Source of the DNA: Anarhynchus alexandrinus
Lineage: Eukaryota; Chordata; Aves; Charadriiformes; Charadriidae
Assembly (NCBI GenBank): GCA_008711295.1
Contig: VUYV01000080.1
Coordinates: 1,575,139-1,639,138, forward strand
Length of the DNA stretch: 64,000 nt
Direction of reading: 5' to 3'
Part shown: positions 60,401-64,000 of the stretch, piece by piece
Position numbering within the stretch: position 1 is the stretch's first letter
Layout of the letters: each line of letters begins with the position of its first letter
Position numbers and translations under genes: made by a program
The notes under the pieces: model-generated
The model's database searches: none
Seen by the model: only the letters and a program-made list of their open reading frames with translations
What the model was told of the DNA's origin: nothing

Positions 60401-63400
60401 GGCTGGCTTAGCTGTGTCTGAATGGCAGGTACCAAAAAAGTCCACATACATGGGTTCCTGAGAAAACACCAGAAAGGATTATAAGAGATAAACTGCCCTT
60501 CTGTGATTGCTTTGAGAGTTACAGCATCCTAGCACATCACTTCCAAACCCATGCCTGGGAAAGGCTTAGAATCTGCAATGTTAGACTGCCATTTACTTTA
60601 TGTCTTCACGGGGCACAAGAACTCTCTTGAAACTGGAGCAAAAGGCACTCAATGCACAGCTGTGCAGCTAAATTTAACTCAGAGACCTAAACACACAGGA
60701 GCCACTGAGGGTGCAGCTCACCCTACCCATAGGCATTACTGGCTGGCTGTCCACATCAGCCCTCTACTGCTGACAGGAACCTGCACCATGGGGACTCTGC
60801 TCAGCAAGAGCCCAGGACAGGTGTCATTAGAAATGCAGTGGGAAGAAATTTCCAGGGGCTACGAAGTTAGAAAGGCCAGCCCTGATGGGTTACATCAGAA
60901 CAGTGCTGTGAGCTATCCCAGTGTTGAAACCACCCTTTGCCTCTCATACCTGATGGTGAACAAGGCACACCACTCTGCGGTGATAGCTGATGGGGTGAGT
61001 AGGTCGAAAGGTCACTTTCAGTGCTAGTGTTGTTGTGCCCTCCAAGACTCCACAGGGGCGATCGAAGGAGAAGACACTCCCTCTGCCATCAATATCAAAC
61101 TGGTAATAAGCAGGGACATCTGAGGTGTTGCTGATTTTCAGTGTCTGCATCGAACTTTCCCCAAGATTGATCCAGTTGAAGTCCACAGAATATTGGTGCA
61201 GGGACACCAAAGGACCTAATACAACAACATGCAAGACAGATCCTGGACGTATCATAGGTGTTTCTGTCAACATGTCACAAGCCACTGCTGCACTTAACCG
61301 ATCTTCCCAAAACAGAATCACCTCATCAGCAAACCCACCAGCCCCAGCAAACAGCTGGACATTCACTTCCAACAGTCTCACATCTGTCTCAAACACATAT
61401 AAACCCCAAACTGTGCACCAGAGACAGCCCGGATCCCAGCAGAAGGTAAGTCTATGACTGAGAACTGTGACAGTCTCTAGTCCTTCCCCAAGCACTAGCC
61501 CTTCCCTTACAGTGCTAAGAAGAAGACAGGGAGAAACAGGGAAAGCTTTCACTCTGGTACCTTTACATGAGCCAACCACCTTCAGGACTGTCTGCAGGAG
61601 GCATCCAGCAGATACGATAGTGAAATAGTCAGTACTGTGCTCTCCTACAGCCTGAGGCTGAAATCGTATGCACAAGTCCAGCTTCCCATTGGCAGGGACA
61701 ACACCATGGGACACATCACAGGAGAAAACATGATCTCGAAGCAGAGGATCTTTTGCTCTTTCTATCCTACACGGTGCATCAACCTCCAAGCAGAAAAGAA
61801 ATAGGTAAGCAAAGGAGCCAACAGGAGCCAGGATAGCTCTGAATGCGCAACACTAATCAGTGAAGGACTGCCAATTTCAGCAAAGCTGAACACCATCAAG
61901 AACACCATGGCTACTGCAGCCCAGCACAGAAATGCTATGCAAACCTCTGCAACCCTGTCCTGCTGGGGCACTGCTGGCAGCAAGCTCCCACCATATGCTC
62001 AGAAGTCAGTGGGCTGCAGCAAAATGTTCTGGTGATCTCTGGGATTGGAGTGTCCCTCTTGATAGAGGGGAGGATGGCTCAAGGTGTCCCCAAGGGCCAA
62101 AGTAGCCTAAGTGACTGTTGTGACCAGGAGGACAGGCAGGCAGGTAACTAATTTTTCTCCATCCACTGTTCCACCTTGTGTGGGGATTTTCTTTTCAGAA
62201 AAAAAACCAAGACTGGTGCTCTAATGCCTTCCTCACCCTCTTAAAGAAGAGGGTCCTGATCCTTGCCTGGGGATGCTGAGCACCATTGCAGTGTGGATAA
62301 CAACAGTACAACACATGACTATGTCTTTGCCACTCCCAAGTTTCAGAGCCTGTAGACGAGCCAGCACTGTGTCAGCCATGTCTGCATTCTCTGAGTACAT
62401 CCAACTTTTAACAGGGCAGGGATGGGCTGAGCTGGCACAAAGAACAAGGTGCTCAAATGCAGCCTGCTTGATTTTGGGAGCAATTCACCAAGTTGCAGTC
62501 CACTGAGGACAGCAGAAGATCCTTCAGCTGCCTGGGATACATGCATGCCAATGTGAGACTGCCACAACTGCCACGCGGGACTGATGGGCTTGTCCAGGGT
62601 GGGCAGGAGAGCTGCAGGATGTGAGGGACAACAGTGGCTGCCTGATCTGAACCAAGCACAGTGGGAAGAAGGCAGGAACCGCCATACCATGCTGCAAATG
62701 GATGAGTTGCTAGCACTGTAGCTAGAAGGCAGGGGACAAGGATGAATGGCCTGGTTGGTAGGGGGAGGTTCATCATCTCTGTTTTATTCACATTTCCTCC
62801 TGGGTTATTTTCACACCATTAAAGGAGATACTCAAGACCACATATCTGAAGGGAAATGTGCCAGCACACCAACTTCTCACAAGAAGTAGGCTCCCTCTCC
62901 ACATACCACAGACATGTTGAAGATTTCTACGCACTTCTCCACAGTTGTCCCCACTGGCACTGATCCAAAGCACAGCACATCCCGAAACTTTCCAGGCTGT
63001 ACACCTCCATACTCTTCCGCTGTCACACTCACCCGCAGGTAGGGGTATTTGGCTGTTAAAGGGAAGAATATACTGGGTTAAGAGAGAGAGGTGGAATCTC
63101 CATCCTTGGATATTCAACACTCAACTGGACAAGCCTCTGAACAACCTCAGATAACTCTGAAGTTGGATCTACCTTCAAATTTGGCCCTGCTTTGAACCAA
63201 ATAAGCTCCCTTCCAACCCTCATTTCCTAAACTCAGAGTCACGTCTTTTGCTAGTGGCCATACAAGGCACTTCAGGCAAGGACTTGCTAATGAAAGCATT
63301 GCTTATTCTAGCTTGCATCCGGAAAGCTTTAGAAATTTCCCTCTGGCTCTCTGTCTAGCAGGGACAGACAGGAGAGACTGAATGTGGACAAGACCAGGAG

Positions 63401-63924
63401 TTTCTGGAGGTTTTTGCATTGTGCCTATGAACTCCTCTCATTTCTTCCCCTCTGTCAACCTAAGCAGGCTCCAGTAATGCGGGTTTGGCTAAAGCATGCC
63501 ACAGGGCATATTGACCCTGGGTCTCTTCAGATCACGCTTCCAAATTGACAGAAGTACGTTAGAGAATTTCACAAGCCACTTTCAAACCATGGGGCTCATC
63601 AGTGGGTCAAGCCAACTGTGGCACAACTTAAGAGCACAGCACCTCCATGTATCCCTGTGGAATGCTATTCCACAGTTAGGGATGATCCACACTTCTTTGA
63701 GTGTTAAATGCAAGAAAGACTCACACACGGCTTTTAGCTGGATAGTCCTCTTTTGTTTCTCTTCACCTCCAAATGAGCATGTTGCTTCCACATCATACAC
63801 CATAGCCTCCTTGGGTTGGAAGACCACCTTGACCATGCACTCAGCGCCTGGGTGCAGCATGCCGCAGTCAGGAATCATGTAGAAAGGGCTTGGTGTCTCC
63901 CAGGCAAACACAGTAACGAGATCA
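36312..63924 (-). CDS. CFAP65: CFAP65 (CCDC108), cilia and flagella associated protein 65, 3' part: 27 exons, 1565 residues
   Basis: CFAP65 is a large axonemal protein with repeated MSP/ASH-type beta-sandwich domains, needed for sperm flagellum assembly and motile cilia. All 27 exons join with matching phases and GT/AG borders from 63924 to the TAG at 36314-36312. Family landmarks in order are [94 protein letters not shown], a charged helical segment around [22 protein letters not shown], and the C-terminus [20 protein letters not shown]. The human protein is about 1925 residues, so roughly 360 N-terminal residues, including its membrane segment, lie beyond the window. AAG|GTACAT at 64000-63996 may be the end of the preceding exon. 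The human glutamate-rich stretch near the C-terminus is not seen. One small exon (39007-38936) is less certain. Confidence 0.93.
37133..37429 (-). CDS. CFAP65: CFAP65 exon Y2
   Basis: Acceptor TTACTCCCAG, donor AGCAG|GTGAGG. Encodes [20 protein letters not shown], a low-complexity charged middle, and [14 protein letters not shown]1 element ends 60 bases upstream of this exon. Confidence 0.88.
37491..38470 (-). mobile_element. CR1 LINE, 5'-truncated, with part of a reverse transcriptase ORF
   Basis: On the minus strand the element encodes recognisable CR1 ORF2: [17 protein letters not shown], then [11 protein letters not shown] where the catalytic box should read FADD, a stop codon, then a 234-codon frame at 38287-37583 with [60 protein letters not shown] and [18 protein letters not shown]. 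Its 3' end has GGACTTTAAAGGTCCTTTCC, then CAACCC, then the terminal CATAGAAT-type 8-bp units (37491-37516). It lies in the CFAP65 intron between exons Y1 and Y2, in the same orientation as the gene. The broken catalytic box and the 5' truncation make it inactive. Confidence 0.93.
38936..39007 (-). CDS. CFAP65: CFAP65 exon Y1 (72 nt, start uncertain)
   Basis: The donor ATCAG|GTGCGT is good. The content [16 protein letters not shown] matches the human KQLLVDILTTIIR-like block. The chosen acceptor (CCCCAG at 39008-39009) is the nearest one keeping phase, but its upstream sequence is purine-rich. Human has more residues before this block, so the real exon could start further up or another small exon may be missed. 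Confidence 0.55.
39462..39676 (-). CDS. CFAP65: CFAP65 exon X
   Basis: Acceptor CTCCAACAG, donor CCCG|GTAAGA at phase 2. Encodes [20 protein letters not shown] through SEFPKYFLS. Confidence 0.92.
41339..41404 (-). CDS. CFAP65: CFAP65 exon W (66 nt)
   Basis: Acceptor CCTTTTTAG after a 40-base pyrimidine run (plus 41407-41448); donor AAG|GTAAGT. Encodes [14 protein letters not shown] and ends RKYK, the human RKYK-TLPPIKN junction. Confidence 0.85.
41407..41448. repeat. A-rich tract (pyrimidine run on the CFAP65 strand)
   Basis: Almost pure A/G on plus, C/T on minus, immediately upstream of the exon W acceptor, where it serves as an unusually long polypyrimidine tract. Confidence 0.8.
41977..42114 (-). 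CDS. CFAP65: CFAP65 exon V (coiled-coil segment)
   Basis: Acceptor TTCATAG, donor GGG|GTAAGC. Encodes [20 protein letters not shown] and more, a charged helix likely forming the coiled coil behind the old name CCDC108, then a lysine-rich tail. Confidence 0.9.
42724..42840 (-). CDS. CFAP65: CFAP65 exon U
   Basis: The acceptor follows a long T-rich tract (TTTTTCTCCTAG); donor GAG|GTGAGA. Encodes [20 protein letters not shown] through SIDLVCE, the last beta-sandwich segment. Confidence 0.92.
43299..43442 (-). CDS. CFAP65: CFAP65 exon T
   Basis: Acceptor TTCCTGCAG, donor AGG|GTGAGT. Encodes [20 protein letters not shown] through STCKDKR. Confidence 0.92.
44777..44935 (-). CDS. CFAP65: CFAP65 exon S
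   Basis: Acceptor CCAAGGCAG, donor CAG|GTAAGT. Encodes [20 protein letters not shown] and ends TVPGQ. Confidence 0.93.
45702..45890 (-). CDS. CFAP65: CFAP65 exon R
   Basis: Acceptor CTCACTTCAG, donor TTG|GTAAGA. Encodes [20 protein letters not shown] through [11 protein letters not shown]. Confidence 0.93.
46687..46797 (-). CDS. CFAP65: CFAP65 exon Q
   Basis: Acceptor TCTACTGTAG, donor CAG|GTGAGC. Encodes [20 protein letters not shown] through SQPPTQ. The 3846-nt intron before it is the largest in the window part of the gene. Confidence 0.9.
50644..50710 (-). CDS. CFAP65: CFAP65 exon P (67 nt)
   Basis: Acceptor CACTGTTAG, donor CTG|GTAAGA. Encodes [20 protein letters not shown]. Confidence 0.88.
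51379..51555 (-). CDS. CFAP65: CFAP65 exon O
   Basis: Acceptor GTTCCCTAG, donor CACAG|GTGATG. Encodes [20 protein letters not shown] and [15 protein letters not shown]. Confidence 0.9.
51872..52000 (-). CDS. CFAP65: CFAP65 exon N
   Basis: Acceptor TGTGACCAG, donor TG|GTAAGC. Encodes [20 protein letters not shown] through VVPVEW. A closer AG (CCTCCAG) was not used because it breaks the frame. Confidence 0.88.
52235..52605 (+). mobile_element. Old, diverged CR1 LINE fragment in a CFAP65 intron
   Basis: The plus strand has CR1 landmarks in order: AGTGGAGGGTCACCAAGATG, GGGTTTGTTCAGCCT, CATAAAAGTGGTCAAACACTGG, CTTGGAGATATTCAGCATTG, GACCTGAGCAACCTGGTCTAG and CTTTGAGCAAGGGGTTAGACC. Many substitutions and small deletions break the frame. 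It lies between exons M and N, antisense to CFAP65. Confidence 0.82.
52816..53035 (-). CDS. CFAP65: CFAP65 exon M
   Basis: Acceptor AAGCTACAG, donor CACAG|GTGAGA. Encodes the conserved [20 protein letters not shown] and [17 protein letters not shown]. Confidence 0.92.
53925..54053 (-). CDS. CFAP65: CFAP65 exon L
   Basis: Acceptor TCTCCTACAG, donor ACAG|GTGAGA. Encodes [20 protein letters not shown] through AICTPT. Confidence 0.88.
54646..54811 (-). CDS. CFAP65: CFAP65 exon K
   Basis: Acceptor AATTCCAG, donor CTGG|GTACTG at phase 1. Encodes [20 protein letters not shown] through EEVRSDPL. Confidence 0.88.
55741..55893 (-). CDS. CFAP65: CFAP65 exon J
   Basis: Acceptor GATTTCAG, donor AGG|GTAAGA. 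Encodes [20 protein letters not shown] through GEGALGTIR. Confidence 0.9.
56556..56780 (-). CDS. CFAP65: CFAP65 exon I
   Basis: Acceptor AATTCCACAG, donor ATG|GTAAGT. Encodes [20 protein letters not shown] through [10 protein letters not shown]. Confidence 0.92.
57202..57447 (-). CDS. CFAP65: CFAP65 exon H
   Basis: Acceptor TTTCCACCAG, donor AAG|GTAGGG. Encodes [20 protein letters not shown] through SCPGYTK. Confidence 0.92.
58321..58458 (-). CDS. CFAP65: CFAP65 exon G
   Basis: Acceptor TGCCTGCAG, donor AAG|GTGTGT. Encodes [20 protein letters not shown] through YVLDVPK. Confidence 0.9.
58685..58722 (+). mobile_element. Possible CR1 3'-end relic
   Basis: CCTATCCAAGCTATTCTGTG followed by ATACTAC resembles the CR1 tail. 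Only about 35 bases match, so this is weak. Confidence 0.35.
59466..59828 (-). CDS. CFAP65: CFAP65 exon F
   Basis: Acceptor CCTGTAG, donor AAG|GTTAGT. Encodes 121 residues including [20 protein letters not shown], typical of ASH repeats. Confidence 0.92.
60257..60457 (-). CDS. CFAP65: CFAP65 exon E
   Basis: Acceptor TTTTCTCAG, donor GAG|GTATGA. Encodes [20 protein letters not shown] and the strongly conserved [19 protein letters not shown] block. Confidence 0.93.
60950..61215 (-). CDS. CFAP65: CFAP65 exon D
   Basis: Acceptor GTTGTATTAG, donor CAG|GTATGA. Encodes [20 protein letters not shown] through VVCLVHHQ, a complete ASH-like repeat. Confidence 0.88.
61561..61783 (-). CDS. CFAP65: CFAP65 exon C
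   Basis: Acceptor TGCTTGGAG, donor AAAG|GTACCA. Encodes [20 protein letters not shown] through VLKVVGSCK. The following intron is 345 nt and stays open in this frame. Confidence 0.88.
62907..63052 (-). CDS. CFAP65: CFAP65 exon B
   Basis: Lies between the acceptor GTTAACAG and the donor GTG|GTATGT. It encodes [20 protein letters not shown] through VEIFNMSV. The frame is not visible as a long ORF but joins exons A and C in phase. Confidence 0.88.
63095..63228 (+). mobile_element. Old CR1 LINE 3' fragment in a CFAP65 intron
   Basis: The plus strand reads GGATATTCAACACTCAACTGG, then ACAAGCCTCTGAACAACCTC, then GCCCTGCTTTGAACC, then CTCCCTTCCAACCC, the standard order of the CR1 3' part with many changes. 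It lies between exons A and B. Confidence 0.75.
63725..63924 (-). CDS. CFAP65: CFAP65 exon A (first in window)
   Basis: Begins after TTTCCTAG with one base completing a codon and ends at the donor GTGT|GTGAGT. It encodes [20 protein letters not shown] through QLKAV, an ASH/MSP-like beta-sandwich segment (local residues 1-66). Confidence 0.85.
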
Positions 63925-64000
63925 CTAGGAAATGGAGATACATTTTAAGTAGGTGAATGGATCCTTTTCTGCCTGTGCAGTCACACATAGGATGTACCTT

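Noticed and set aside
1..64000. CRISPR array, tRNA or rRNA genes, prokaryotic-type operons
   Set aside because: No evenly spaced direct repeats with unique spacers, no tRNA box A/B pair in a cloverleaf that I could recognise, and the gene structure is plainly vertebrate.

Overview
The window looks like a bird chromosome. It carries CR1 LINE copies typical of sauropsids, compact introns, a GC-rich CpG-bearing left half, and proteins that read clearly as vertebrate FEV, CRYBA2 and CFAP65. A turtle or crocodilian cannot be excluded without alignment. The gene order FEV - CRYBA2 - MIR375 - CFAP65, all on the minus strand, is the order I know from human 2q35.

Layout. Positions 1-600 are very GC-rich and end in a polyadenylation-like signal; by synteny this could be the 3' UTR tail of CDK5R2, but no coding sequence supports that. 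From 600 to 7.3 kb I see no gene. FEV occupies about 7.3-12.6 kb (three coding exons, 212 residues, ETS domain), with a 600-bp GGAT/GGAA repeat in intron 1. CRYBA2 occupies about 16.3-19.4 kb: four coding exons giving 197 residues, a noncoding first exon, a TATA box and a MAF-type site next to it. A 131-base assembly gap lies just upstream. The 17-kb interval to the next coding gene holds miR-375 at 29.34-29.40 kb on the minus strand, with a TATA box, a forkhead-like palindrome and a splice donor upstream that together suggest a pri-miR-375 promoter. From 36.3 kb to the right edge lies CFAP65 (CCDC108). Twenty-seven coding exons join with consistent phases into the C-terminal 1565 residues; the N-terminal part lies beyond position 64000.

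These genes do not form one pathway. FEV specifies serotonergic neurons, CRYBA2 is a lens structural protein, miR-375 acts in endocrine and neuroendocrine cells, and CFAP65 is needed for motile cilia and sperm flagella. I found no clearly new system. The observations most worth checking are a stop-free, frame-preserving 345-nt intron in CFAP65, the inferred pri-miR-375 promoter, the GGAA-rich repeat inside the ETS-factor gene FEV, and a CR1 insertion 60 bases from a CFAP65 splice acceptor. Exon coordinates come from reading splice sites and phase by eye; no alignment was run.
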